Shown here one piece after another: positions 38,568 through 48,881 of a stretch of 64,000 nt of DNA. The position numbers and the translations under genes are program-made. The notes beneath the pieces are model-generated. The model was not told the DNA's origin. It was given only the letters and a program-made list of their open reading frames with translations, and did not search any database. Position 1 is the first letter of the stretch, and each line of letters begins with the position of its first letter. Source of the DNA: Cylindrospermum sp. NIES-4074 (GTDB taxonomy: Bacteria > Cyanobacteriota > Cyanobacteriia > Cyanobacteriales > Nostocaceae); contig AP018269.1 in assembly GCA_003994795.1 (NCBI GenBank), positions 4,861,677 to 4,925,676 on the forward strand, written 5' to 3'.

Positions 38568-38756
38568 AATGACCCAGTGTTTAATTCTCACTTACATTTT
38601 ATTGTGCATCTGCGATTTCTACAGAAACCTTGTTGGGCAAGGAATTTGTTAGAAGTAAAGTTGCTGAGGGAGCGATCGCAATAACGATAGAATAAAACCA
38701 TAAATATTGTCTATGGTTAGTTTAAGTAGAATTGAAATAAATAGGAGATAAACCTC

Positions 38757-39206
38757 ATGAGCCAAACATCAGTAACAACCCTCTACGAGCAAGATTTTTC
38801 CCTATGGATTGAGGATACCGTCAGTAAGTTAAAAGCACGAGACAATGAGAATTTAGATTGGGATAATTTGATTGAAGAGGTAGAATCTTTGGGGAAAAGT
38901 CAGCGTAAGGCAGTGCGAAGTTTTTTAGTACGTTTATTGGAACATTTGTTAAAGCGGTGTTATGTACCAATGTCAGACTGTTATCGAGGTTGGGAAATTG
39001 AAATTAGAAATTTTCGGCAGCGGTTACAAATTGAGTTAGAAGATTCACCGAGTTTAAAGAGCTTTGTTTTAGAAATTATCTCTAAAAGCTATGAGATGGC
39101 ATTAGAAAACGTCAGAGATGGTTATCCTGATGTCTATTTTTCTGACATTTGCCCATTTCCAAATGATGTAGATGCTTTGTTAACTAGCAAGTTTTGGGAA
39201 GAGTAA
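38757..39206 (+). CDS. DUF29 family protein
   Basis: Small protein of the DUF29 family, abundant in cyanobacteria. The core YEQDFSLWIEDTVSKLKARDNENLDWDNLIEEVESLGKSQRKAVRSFLVRLLEHLLKRCY (residues 10-69) is the family signature, followed by RGWEIEIRNFRQRLQ and ICPFPNDVDALL. Length 149 is normal. It has a GGAG-like site (TAGGAGAT) about 8 bp before ATG. Members are often found in multiple copies; no biochemical function is known. Confidence 0.88.
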   Translation: MSQTSVTTLYEQDFSLWIEDTVSKLKARDNENLDWDNLIEEVESLGKSQRKAVRSFLVRLLEHLLKRCYVPMSDCYRGWEIEIRNFRQRLQIELEDSPSLKSFVLEIISKSYEMALENVRDGYPDVYFSDICPFPNDVDALLTSKFWEE

Positions 39207-39239
39207 TAGCACAAGACTTTTTCATTAGTTCGGAAAATT

Positions 39240-39686
39240 GTAGGTTGGGGAGCCACTTGCGTGGTGAGGCAGCGCGGTCTTGGGGGTCTCCCTCATGAGC
39301 GACTGCCGAAAGGGTTTCCCGACTTGAGCAAAGTGGCGTTTAAACGCAGTGAAACCCAACAAATGCTTGAAAATGTTGGGTTATGCCTCCAGCCATTGGT
39401 GTCAACTTAAGCTAAAGATGCCTTATTTGTTAGCTTCCACACCCACCCAGAAATGAATTTCTGGGCTAATAGCCAAAGTTTACTAAAGTAAACTGAGGAT
39501 TTTTAGAACTTTTAGTCATCTTTAGATGACTTTTGCTATGAGACTGGGAATTCATTCCCAGTCGGGTTATAGGTTTTACGTTAAGTTGACACCAATGGCC
39601 TCCAGCAAGCTGTTCGCGTTAGTTCCTCAAACGCCACTTCACTCAACGGGGGGAAAATACGCACTTTTTGTGGCTCCCCAACCTAC
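39240..39686. repeat. Nested composite repeat between 17-bp inverted ends
   Basis: GTAGGTTGGGGAGCCAC at 39240-39256 and its exact complement at 39670-39686 flank a long region of repeats. Within it lies a 204-bp element with its own 9-bp target duplication (39394-39597), so the outer repeat was there first and the inner element inserted into it. There is no coding capacity. Confidence 0.8.
39394..39597. mobile_element. MITE copy A (CATTGGTGTCAACTTAA ends, 9-bp target duplication)
   Basis: Left end CATTGGTGTCAACTTAA and right end TTAAGTTGACACCAATG are inverted complements. GCCTCCAGC is present directly at both borders (39385-39393 and 39598-39606), a 9-bp target duplication. The interior holds four near-perfect hairpins (39446-39465, 39477-39494, 39514-39531, 39542-39563) and no open frame. 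Copies B, C and D of the same termini are at 46903, 59626 and 63323. Confidence 0.88.
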
Positions 39687-39691
39687 TAGGT

Positions 39692-40537
39692 TCAAAAGGG
39701 AGTGATGGAAAGGGATCTGACTTTTTTTGTTCCTGGGGGTGGGGTAAATGTGAAAGTATCTGAGGAGATGGTAGGATTTGCAGTTCTAGCGAGAATTTTT
39801 TCTGTATATTGAATATCTAGTTCTTGGCTTTTACCTACGACTTGAATTTGCTTGAGGTTAGCGGTTTCTGGTTCTACAAACCCACTCAGTGTAAATCCTT
39901 CTTTTGGATCTTTGTAGTTATAGATATAGAATGACTCACCATCAACCGTGCGTCTCTCCCCTTTAATTAATTTATTACTAGCCAAACCAAGAGATTCTAA
40001 AGCATCTTTATCTGATAAATTACCTTCAGCAATAGCTTGTCGTTCCGCTTCTGGTAACTCTAAAAAAGACAAGGCGCCGATGCTGACAAAAATCCACTGT
40101 CCTGAGTTATAGAACTCTTTATAAGAGGTGAGGGCGTATTGCTTTAAGTCGGCTCGGTAAATCCAAACTTGTTTACCGTTGGAAACTACTAAATTACCTG
40201 ATTTGGTTGCTGCCGTTGAGTCTAAAAAAGTGATTTCCGAGCGAAACTTGTTACCGGACTGGGCAAGAGTGTTAGTTTTGAGTTTGAGGCCAATCTGAGT
40301 ACCTTGAGTACCAACGTTAAATTTTATCTCCGACTCAGTTTGATAGCGATCGCTCTGCAAAAAGGCAGTAATTGCTTTCACTAGCAAGGCTACATCCAGT
40401 TTTTCCTGAGCCTGACTGGTGATTATAGGATTGGGAGCAGTAATCTGTTGGGAATGTTGAGGCGGTATAGCATTCACCTTACCTGCCAGCATGGCAATGA
40501 TGCTAAAAAATGCGATTGTCGTCAGTTTAGCTTTCAT
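39692..40537 (-). CDS. Periplasmic LolA-like/DUF2092 protein
   Basis: Predicted exported protein with a signal peptide (MKAKLTTIAFFSIIAMLAGKVNA, residues 1-23) and the half-barrel fold of LolA-like outer-membrane lipoprotein carriers (LLVKAITAFLQSDRYQTESEIKF, SGNLVVSNGKQVWIYRADLKQYALTSY and TNLKQIQV-type strands). The 281 residues are longer than typical LolA, closer to DUF2092-type proteins. It could carry a lipid or lipoprotein in the periplasm, but no partner gene is nearby. Minus strand, next to a nested repeat block. Confidence 0.65.
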   Translation of the reverse strand: MKAKLTTIAFFSIIAMLAGKVNAIPPQHSQQITAPNPIITSQAQEKLDVALLVKAITAFLQSDRYQTESEIKFNVGTQGTQIGLKLKTNTLAQSGNKFRSEITFLDSTAATKSGNLVVSNGKQVWIYRADLKQYALTSYKEFYNSGQWIFVSIGALSFLELPEAERQAIAEGNLSDKDALESLGLASNKLIKGERRTVDGESFYIYNYKDPKEGFTLSGFVEPETANLKQIQVVGKSQELDIQYTEKILARTANPTISSDTFTFTPPPGTKKVRSLSITPF

Positions 40538-42243
<1,706 letters not shown>

Positions 42244-42323
42244 AAGCTGGTAATGGGTAATGGGTAATCGGTAATTGGTAATTGAAAAAGCTATTACCCA
42301 TAACCCATTACCTATTACCCCAA
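42244..42323. repeat. ATTACCA/TAATGGG tandem repeats between eno and argC
   Basis: The whole 80-base gap is made of TAATGGG and GGTAATT-type units in one arm and their complements in the other, so eno and argC end on opposite sides of a large hairpin that might act as a two-way terminator. That role is inference. Confidence 0.6.
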
Positions 42324-43382
42324 TTAGGGATAAAAACCCAATTTGGGCAACCCCAAGGTTTCATCCCAACCCATCATGATGTTGAGACATTGAATTGCTT
42401 GGCCTGCCTGTCCTTTGATGAGATTATCAATGGCTGACATCACAATCACGCGGCCTGTGCGCGGGTCAACTTCTAAGCCGATGTAGCAAAGATTGCTGCC
42501 ACTTGCCCATTTGGTTTGGGGGTAAACGCCGCTATTACAGATTTTGACCCAAGGTGAGTTACGGTAAAACGCTGAGAAAATAGTGATTAAGTCATCTCGC
42601 ACTAAACCGGGATCGCGTAGGGTGGCGTATACGGTTGCCAAAATCCCCCGCACCATTGGAATCAAGTGAGGTGTAAATTGGATGGTGACTTCGTGCCCAG
42701 CTAATTCACTGCAAATCTGCTCAATTTCCGGGGTGTGACGGTGACGAGCAACACCATAGGGAGCTAAAGAGTTATCTGCTTCGGCTAGCAACAAGTTGAT
42801 TTTTCCTTGCCGTCCACCACCAGATGTGCCAGATTTGGCATCAATAATGGCTGTTTCGGGTACGATTAAGCCTTGCTTCAAAAGTGGCGAAAGTGCTAGG
42901 AGACTGGCAGTGGGATAGCAGCCAGGACAGCCGACAAGTTGGGATTCAGCGATGCGATCGCGATAAAGTTCTGGTAATCCATAAACTGCTGTTGCCGCAG
43001 TGGGGCGATCGCTTCTTTCTGTACCATACCAAGTTGTATAAGTTGCCAAATCGCTAAATCGATAATCCGCACTCAAATCCAGCACTTTACATCCTTTGGC
43101 TAACAGTTGCGGTGCGATTTTGCAAGCCAGACCATTGGGGAGAGAGAGAAACACTACTTCGCATCGTTGAGCAATGATTTCTGGCTCTACTGCCTCAATT
43201 GGCAGGTTAACTATATGACCTAGATGGGGGTAGAGATCCCCAAAGGATTTACCCGCGCTACTTTCACCACCTAAATAAACTAATTCAACTTCAGGATGAT
43301 CCATCAGCAGTCGGACTAGTTGCACTCCACCATAGCCTGACGCACCGACAATTCCAACGGGTATACGTCTAAAATTGCCCAT
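42324..43382 (-). CDS. argC: N-acetyl-gamma-glutamyl-phosphate reductase
   Basis: NADPH-dependent reductase of arginine biosynthesis, third step. The N-terminal Rossmann signature [26 protein letters not shown], the catalytic Cys in [15 protein letters not shown] (about residue 155) and the C-terminal [10 protein letters not shown] and [12 protein letters not shown] stretches match the type I ArgC. The 352-residue length is standard for cyanobacteria. Convergent with eno and followed on the other side by the controller gene of the restriction locus. Confidence 0.97.
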   Translation of the reverse strand: MGNFRRIPVGIVGASGYGGVQLVRLLMDHPEVELVYLGGESSAGKSFGDLYPHLGHIVNLPIEAVEPEIIAQRCEVVFLSLPNGLACKIAPQLLAKGCKVLDLSADYRFSDLATYTTWYGTERSDRPTAATAVYGLPELYRDRIAESQLVGCPGCYPTASLLALSPLLKQGLIVPETAIIDAKSGTSGGGRQGKINLLLAEADNSLAPYGVARHRHTPEIEQICSELAGHEVTIQFTPHLIPMVRGILATVYATLRDPGLVRDDLITIFSAFYRNSPWVKICNSGVYPQTKWASGSNLCYIGLEVDPRTGRVIVMSAIDNLIKGQAGQAIQCLNIMMGWDETLGLPKLGFYP

Positions 43383-43509
43383 AATATGAAATCCTTATCT
43401 GCTTTTGGTTAATTTGTTCTCAGCCATACACAATCAGGCAATAAACAATCTGATTATTACTATTGCACTTTTGCTGGATTGTATAGCAAAGAATCTTCTT
43501 TAGCGTACA

Positions 43510-43547
43510 TCGGAATATAGTGATCCCCATATCACACTTATAGTGTG
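43510..43547 (+). promoter_or_regulatory. C-box operator upstream of the controller gene
   Basis: CACACTTATAGTGTG (43533-43547) is a near-perfect palindrome and contains ACTTATAGT, matching the C-box core described for controller proteins of restriction-modification systems. A second, weaker TATAGTG half lies 23 bp upstream (43510-43524). The pair sits 37-74 bp before the GTG start of the controller gene, so it would autoregulate that gene. Confidence 0.6.
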
Positions 43548-43583
43548 TAGATAAAACTCTCCCATAAACATTATGTTTTTGAG

Positions 43584-43805
43584 GTGACAGAAAATTTTGC
43601 ACTCCAAAAATTTGGGAAATCCGTTAGGACACTGAGAAAAGCAAAGGGTCTTTCGCAGGAACAGCTTGCAGAATTGTCAGGACTACACCGAAACTACATT
43701 GGCGGTGTTGAGCGCGGCGAAAGAAACATTGCTTTACTCAATATTATTTGCATTGCTAAGGCATTAGGAGTTTCACCTAGCGAACTATTAAAGGATATAG
43801 ATTAA
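43584..43805 (+). CDS. XRE-type controller (C) protein of a restriction-modification locus
   Basis: 73-residue helix-turn-helix protein (LRKAKGLSQEQLAELSGLHRNYIGGVERGERNIALLNIICIAKALGVSPSELL), the typical size and layout of C proteins that autoregulate and delay restriction-enzyme expression. It starts with GTG and has GAGGTGA nearby. It has no other domain. Downstream, the ATG of the broken nuclease gene follows directly after its stop, and a matching C-box lies upstream; together this is an R-M regulatory unit. Confidence 0.8.
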   Translation: MTENFALQKFGKSVRTLRKAKGLSQEQLAELSGLHRNYIGGVERGERNIALLNIICIAKALGVSPSELLKDID

Positions 43806-44125
43806 ATGGTATCTCCTTATGCGGGCATTCCTGTTGACAACTGGGCAGTTGATGAAGAAGGCAGGAGGCAGGAGGCAGAAGGTTTTTTTCAGGAGGGGAT
43901 TCCAACCTCTCCTGAAAATTTGGTGGGGGTCTTAAACATTTAACTGCGAATGATTTGGGCAAGGAAGGAATAAAAAATATTCGTGAATTAATTAGTTATA
44001 AAGGTGATAATGAATATATAAAAAGAGCTAAACTACTGGAAAATTATCTTGATATACTTAGATTTAATTCAAAAATTGAACGCTGTGAAAAAATAATAAA
44101 TAGTGTTTGGTGGTGGTTAAATTAA
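43806..44125 (+). pseudogene. Broken type II restriction endonuclease gene
   Basis: The ATG follows the controller stop without a gap, as expected for the R gene. The first codons read MVSPYAGIPVDNW, after which the sequence becomes low-complexity (AGGAGGCAGGAGGCAGAAGG, 43860-43880) and the frame stops at 43942. A second open stretch in another frame, about 43920-44125, reads GLKHLTANDLGKEGIKNIRELI then SYKGDNEYIKRAKLLENYL, and ends at a TAA; it has the composition of a real C-terminal domain. I infer a gene whose middle was replaced by a repeat-derived insertion. No nuclease motif can be assigned. Confidence 0.55.
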
Positions 44126-44141
44126 AACTATAAAATTATTT

Positions 44142-44993
44142 TTATATAAATAAAGACATTTGCTCCACTCTACTACTTTTATCTTTCAGAAAATTGTCAA
44201 TTCGGTTAGCTATAATCTCACAATAATCTTGGCGAATTTCAAAGCCAATTACTGGACGATTTAACTCTAAAGCAACAATAGCTGTAGTTCCTGAACCCAT
44301 AAATGGATCAAGGATAATTTGATTTTGATGGGAAGCAGCTTTAATAATTCTTTGAATCACAGCAATTGGAAACTGTGCTGGGTGTGGTGTACGCTCTTTT
44401 GAAGCTCGGTATTGTCCAGAAGTAACTTTAGGAAATTCCCAAACATCTGTAGGATTTTTGCCTAAAGGATTAACCTTGATTTTACCATTTTTCTTCTGAT
44501 TGGGATATTTAACATTGGGGTCACGAATATCATCAAGATTAAAAGTATAGTCATCTGGATTTTTTACATACCACAGAAATTTTTCGTTTCTAGGTGAAAA
44601 GAATTTGCTCCCAGCTACACCAGCACCGTAATTCCAAACAATTTCTTGAATTAAATAAAAAGGTATTTTGTTCCATAGCAAATAGGAGATAGGTATAGCT
44701 TTAGCACGATCTTTGAGCGATAAATAACCCAAATTCAGCCAAAATGCCCCAGTAGGTGTAGTCAGGCGATAAACTTCTTGAATCCATTTTGCACACCACT
44801 CTATATACTCATCTAAGGGTAATTGTTTTTCATACTCTTTGCCAATGTTATATGGTGGACTTGTAACAGTTAAATGTATTGATTTATCTGGTAAAATTGC
44901 CATTGCCTCTAAACAATCCATGTTATAAATTAGACAATTTGAGGCTTGAAAGTAAGGTTTACCTAAATGTTTAATTATATTAGCCAATTCCAT
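44142..44993 (-). CDS. Type II DNA methyltransferase (beta-class order)
   Basis: Intact SAM-dependent DNA methylase of 283 residues. The catalytic motif TSPPYN is near residue 44 and the SAM-binding FMGSGTT near residue 233; this order (motif IV before motif I) marks the beta class. The SPPY variant is more usual in N4-cytosine methylases, though some N6-adenine enzymes share it. The gene is convergent with the controller and broken nuclease genes, so this is the remaining M of an R-M locus that has lost its nuclease. Target sequence unknown. Confidence 0.85.
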   Translation of the reverse strand: MELANIIKHLGKPYFQASNCLIYNMDCLEAMAILPDKSIHLTVTSPPYNIGKEYEKQLPLDEYIEWCAKWIQEVYRLTTPTGAFWLNLGYLSLKDRAKAIPISYLLWNKIPFYLIQEIVWNYGAGVAGSKFFSPRNEKFLWYVKNPDDYTFNLDDIRDPNVKYPNQKKNGKIKVNPLGKNPTDVWEFPKVTSGQYRASKERTPHPAQFPIAVIQRIIKAASHQNQIILDPFMGSGTTAIVALELNRPVIGFEIRQDYCEIIANRIDNFLKDKSSRVEQMSLFI

Positions 44994-45173
44994 AGAGTGC
45001 TATTCTGCCCGTTTTGTGGCTCTAGACTATGACACTTATAGTATTCATCAACTATCTCTTTTGTCAAACAGAAAAAATTAAATATCCCATACAATATCTA
45101 GTTCAGGTAAACAGGCTACAATTAGAAATAACTATTTGTTAAAAAAAATTACGTAGGTAGCTGGAAATCGTTT

Positions 45174-46847
45174 GTGTCAGAGCCTAAGACTACCCTAACC
45201 TTTAAATTTGATTCAATTGATGCCGCCTTGGCAGATATGAAAGCTGGTCGCGTCATCGTGGTGGTAGATGACGAAAATAGAGAGAATGAAGGTGATTTGA
45301 TTTGTGCCGCCCAGTTTGCCACCCCCGACATGATCAATTTCATGGCGGTGGAAGCTAGAGGACTGATTTGTCTAGCGATGACTGGCGATCGCTTGGATGA
45401 GTTAGACTTACCATTGATGGTGAGCAACATTACAGACACCAACCAAACTGCTTTTACTGTCAGTATCGACGCTGGGCCACAATTAGGCGTGAGTACTGGC
45501 ATTTCCGCAGATGACCGCGCCCGTACCATTCAAGTGGCTCTCAACCCAGCCACGAAACCTGAAGATTTACGTCGTCCTGGTCATATTTTCCCTATTCGGG
45601 CAAAGGAGGGAGGCGTACTTAAACGGGCAGGACATACGGAAGCGGCTGTGGACTTATCCCGACTCGCTGGGCTATATCCTGCTGGGGTAATTTGTGAAAT
45701 TCAAAACTCCGATGGTTCAATGGCGCGGTTAACCCAGTTAATCGAATATGCCAAAATTCATAAGCTGAAAATTATTAGCATTGCCGATTTAATTAGTTAT
45801 CGTCTACAGCACGATCGCCTAGTTACCCGCGAAACTATTACCGAACTACCCACCCAATTCGGCAATTTTCGCATCTACGGTTATCGTCACACCTTGGATA
45901 ATCACGAACACGTCGCAATTGTCAAGGGCGATCCTGCGACTTTCCAAGATGAAGCAGTGATGGTGCGGATGCACTCAGAATGCTTAACTGGTGATGCTTT
46001 GGGTTCTTTGCGCTGCGATTGTCGAATGCAGCTACAAGCAGCTTTGAAAATGATTGAATCTGCTGGTCAAGGTGTCGTCGTCTACTTGCGGCAAGAAGGG
46101 CGGGGTATTGGCTTAATTAATAAGCTCAAAGCCTACTCATTGCAGGATATGGGGCTGGATACAGTCGAGGCAAATGAGCGTTTAGGATTTCCCGCCGATT
46201 TGCGAGACTATGGGATGGGGGCGCAAATGCTCATGGATTTGGGCATTAAAAAAATTCGTTTGATTACCAATAATCCCCGAAAAATTGCGGGGGTTAAGGG
46301 TTATGGTTTGGAAGTAGTCGATCGCGTGCCACTATTGATTGAGTCCAATGACTACAACTCCTATTACCTAGCAACTAAGGCGAAAAAGCTGGGTCATATG
46401 CTGTTACAAACTTATCTGGTGACAGTGGCAATTCATTGGCTAGATGACCCGCAATTAGTGACAAAACGCTATGAACGTTTAGAGAAACTGCGGCATTTAG
46501 CGAGAGCCAATGATTTATTGTTACAGGAAGAAGCGCGTCCATTAGCGATCGCACTTTTTGACAAGCCGTCTTTAACTGTACACCTGGGTTTTGATCAAGC
46601 GAAAGTGGCTAGCTGTGATTGGTATCAGCAGCAAGGACATCCTTACCTGCAAGCAATATTCCAAGTTATCGACAACCTAGTAACTTTGCCTTATGTCCAG
46701 AAGGTAGAATTTTTGATTTCTACAGGTAGTGATCCTCTAACCAATTTGCAAGTGCAATTAGACCGACAGACCTTCCCTGTGGACATCATACCTTCTTCGA
46801 TTAGCGATCGCTTGGAGACACAGCAAATTTACAGCTTCAGTAAATAG
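45174..46847 (+). CDS. ribBA: Bifunctional riboflavin biosynthesis protein RibBA
   Basis: Fusion of DHBP synthase (RibB) and GTP cyclohydrolase II (RibA), giving both precursors of riboflavin. The N-terminal half shows [14 protein letters not shown] (acidic metal site) and RPGHIFPI with [16 protein letters not shown]. The C-terminal half has [22 protein letters not shown] (zinc Cys residues) and [12 protein letters not shown] further about 130 residues (after about 420, from [17 protein letters not shown]) extend beyond the usual RibBA end. The start is GTG. No FMN riboswitch was visible in the 180-bp upstream region. Confidence 0.94.
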   Translation: MSEPKTTLTFKFDSIDAALADMKAGRVIVVVDDENRENEGDLICAAQFATPDMINFMAVEARGLICLAMTGDRLDELDLPLMVSNITDTNQTAFTVSIDAGPQLGVSTGISADDRARTIQVALNPATKPEDLRRPGHIFPIRAKEGGVLKRAGHTEAAVDLSRLAGLYPAGVICEIQNSDGSMARLTQLIEYAKIHKLKIISIADLISYRLQHDRLVTRETITELPTQFGNFRIYGYRHTLDNHEHVAIVKGDPATFQDEAVMVRMHSECLTGDALGSLRCDCRMQLQAALKMIESAGQGVVVYLRQEGRGIGLINKLKAYSLQDMGLDTVEANERLGFPADLRDYGMGAQMLMDLGIKKIRLITNNPRKIAGVKGYGLEVVDRVPLLIESNDYNSYYLATKAKKLGHMLLQTYLVTVAIHWLDDPQLVTKRYERLEKLRHLARANDLLLQEEARPLAIALFDKPSLTVHLGFDQAKVASCDWYQQQGHPYLQAIFQVIDNLVTLPYVQKVEFLISTGSDPLTNLQVQLDRQTFPVDIIPSSISDRLETQQIYSFSK

Positions 46848-46902
46848 GGAAAAAATATTTCCTGACTTTCATTCTATCTATCCGTAGGGGCACAGCATTG
46901 CT

Positions 46903-47096
46903 CATACGTGTCAACTTAAGCTCAAACCAACCTAGAAAAAGGTGTCAGAGATGATCTCGTTCCCAGACTCAGGCTGGGAATGCTCATTGAGAGGCTCTGC
47001 CTCTCGTCCCTAGCGGCAGAGCCGCAATGATTGCATTCCTAGTCGGAGACTAGGAACGAGATTTTAAAAGGTTTTTCGCTTAAGTTGACACCAATG
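46903..47096. mobile_element. MITE copy B with large CTCGTTCCCAG hairpin cargo
   Basis: Ends CATACGTGTCAACTTAAGC and GCTTAAGTTGACACCAATG are inverted complements with two mismatches. AGCATTGCT and AGCAATGCT (8 of 9 identical) flank it as a probable 9-bp target duplication. The flanks continue into a longer palindrome GTAGGGGCACAGCATTGCT. The interior contains CTCGTTCCCAGAC with GGAACGAG arms, a different repeat from copies A and D. Confidence 0.82.
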
Positions 47097-47158
47097 AGCA
47101 ATGCTGTGCCCCTACCCCGTATTCTCTTTCAAAGCCTACAATTATTTTTATTTATTTA

Positions 47159-48830
47159 GGGCTTGCTGAAAAAGTCAAGAAAAGGAAAGAGAAGAATTAA
47201 CAAAATAGTCAGACAGAGTAAAAAATAAGTTTTTATTGGATGAATTCCCTGAACGATAACTTTCGTTAATACGAGAGCGAAAAAAAGACGTTGTTCTGAA
47301 AAAATGACACAAAAATCCCCAAAAAAGCCGTGATAACAAGGTAGAAAGATTCATAACTAAAAAAGAAATAGCAATAGAAGTTAAAGAAGTATGAGGCAGT
47401 TTAGCCATGATTCTACCCAGGCTAAATCTTCGTTTACCTTGTCCAAATTTGCCCTCAATACAGTTACGAATTCTTTCATCATCAGCAGCTTGTTTCTTAT
47501 TTTCTTTACTAACATTTTTGGGTGGTCTTCCTAATGGCGGACCACTGATTCTAATTCCTCTGTCTTGACACCAAGCTCTATTTTCCCTTGTGCGATAAAT
47601 CTTATCAACATGAACTGATTCAGGATAATATCCAGTGTAATTTTTATAGGCTTCTACTTGTGATTTTAAGTCCCCTGATTCATTAAAATTATTCCAACTG
47701 ATGTGGTCTAAAAATACATAGCCATCAAAGCAACTGGCGGAAAACTTGGCCCCAAACTCTGTGTTTTTAGCTGCTTTGCCACGAACTATGGGACGAATAT
47801 GCGGTTGACTTAAACTCACAATCCTATCTTCTATACTCCGGTTTTTATTTTCATATAACCATAATTGTTGACGATATACTTCTGTGACTACTAACAACAT
47901 TTTATATTGTCTGTTGCTCAGTTTTAATAGTGACGCATCTGAATCTATTAGTTGCTGAATGTGCGCTAAATTTCTTTTGATGTATTGTAGTTGCTTTTTA
48001 ATTGCTTCTCTTCTTTGTTTAACTGTTGGTCTTCTTCTTCTGGCTACTGCCAAATAATTCTTTCTCGCTCTTTTTCTATAGGTTCTTGGTTTGTTATTTG
48101 TTTTTCCCAAGAGGGAGTTATATAATGTATCTATAATTATTTCTGTCTGCTTTCTCGCTTGATTTAATAATCCTAAATCTGTGGGATAACTTATATCTGA
48201 TGGCGCACAACTTGCATCTAATATTAATTTCCCTCGATTAGTCGCCTCACTTTTTGAATCCTCGACCTCTGACTTTTTTGATTTTACTTCTGCCTCCTCT
48301 TGACTTTCTAACGCCTTTTTGACTATTTCTTGATTCAATTTGTTGACTAAGTTCATATCTATTCTTTCTCGAAAATGAACCATCATTGATGAGTCAAATG
48401 GGGAATTATTACTATAGGCTGACATTCCTATAAAGTATTGCAGATAGGGATTCTCTCTTATTTGCTCCACTATTTCTCTATCACTTATTCCTAGTTTTTC
48501 TTTGATTATTAATGCTCCTAATGCCATTCTAAATGTTTTCGCTGGCGCGCCTGTTTCTTCTGTAAATATGGCTGCGTATTCTGCCTCAAATTCTGACCAA
48601 GGTATTATTTCCGCTAACATCACCCAGCGGTTATCGGCTGCTAGTTTTCCCCCAAAGGGTAGTTCAAATTCTTCTGGTGGCGTGTCTTGTTTCTGCTCTT
48701 TTCGATACATTTTGATGCACCTTAATGCAAGGGTTTTTACTTATTTTACCCTTTTTCCTTCCACCTCGTTCCTCTTTTCTAACCCTCAAGCTCTTTATTT
48801 ATCTAGCTTTTGGCTTTATTCAGCAAGCCC
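47159..48830. mobile_element. Complete IS1182-type insertion sequence
   Basis: 1672 bp bounded by GGGCTTGCTGAA at 47159-47170 and its complement TTCAGCAAGCCC at 48819-48830, perfect for 12 bp. The direct repeat TATTTA is present at both sides (47153-47158 and 48831-48836), a 6-bp target duplication. It contains a single intact transposase gene on the minus strand. Its right side is close to a short repeat of GTCCGCGCAGGCGGACT type. Confidence 0.9.
47175..48710 (-). CDS. IS1182-family transposase
   Basis: DDE transposase of 511 residues with the N-terminal domain GALIIKEKLGISDREIVEQIRENPYLQYFIG (DUF772-like), FDSSMMVHFRERI, then the catalytic core: ILDASCAPSDISYPTD (first Asp), a Lys/Arg-rich insert (KNYLAVARRRRPTVKQRR), VFLDHISWNNFNES / YYPESVHVDKIYRT (second Asp) and the C-terminal Glu in RNCIEGKFGQGKRRF. 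A charged low-complexity stretch, EVKSKKSEVEDSKSEA, lies about residue 141-156. Intact, so the element may still move. Confidence 0.92.
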   Translation of the reverse strand: MYRKEQKQDTPPEEFELPFGGKLAADNRWVMLAEIIPWSEFEAEYAAIFTEETGAPAKTFRMALGALIIKEKLGISDREIVEQIRENPYLQYFIGMSAYSNNSPFDSSMMVHFRERIDMNLVNKLNQEIVKKALESQEEAEVKSKKSEVEDSKSEATNRGKLILDASCAPSDISYPTDLGLLNQARKQTEIIIDTLYNSLLGKTNNKPRTYRKRARKNYLAVARRRRPTVKQRREAIKKQLQYIKRNLAHIQQLIDSDASLLKLSNRQYKMLLVVTEVYRQQLWLYENKNRSIEDRIVSLSQPHIRPIVRGKAAKNTEFGAKFSASCFDGYVFLDHISWNNFNESGDLKSQVEAYKNYTGYYPESVHVDKIYRTRENRAWCQDRGIRISGPPLGRPPKNVSKENKKQAADDERIRNCIEGKFGQGKRRFSLGRIMAKLPHTSLTSIAISFLVMNLSTLLSRLFWGFLCHFFRTTSFFRSRINESYRSGNSSNKNLFFTLSDYFVNSSLSFS

Positions 48831-48881
48831 TATTTAGTCCGCGCAGGCGGACTTCGTTCTGGTAGGCGCGACTTCTAGTCG

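Noticed and set aside
44994-45173. FMN riboswitch before ribBA
   Set aside because: The 180-bp region is AT-rich and has none of the paired blocks of the RFN element.
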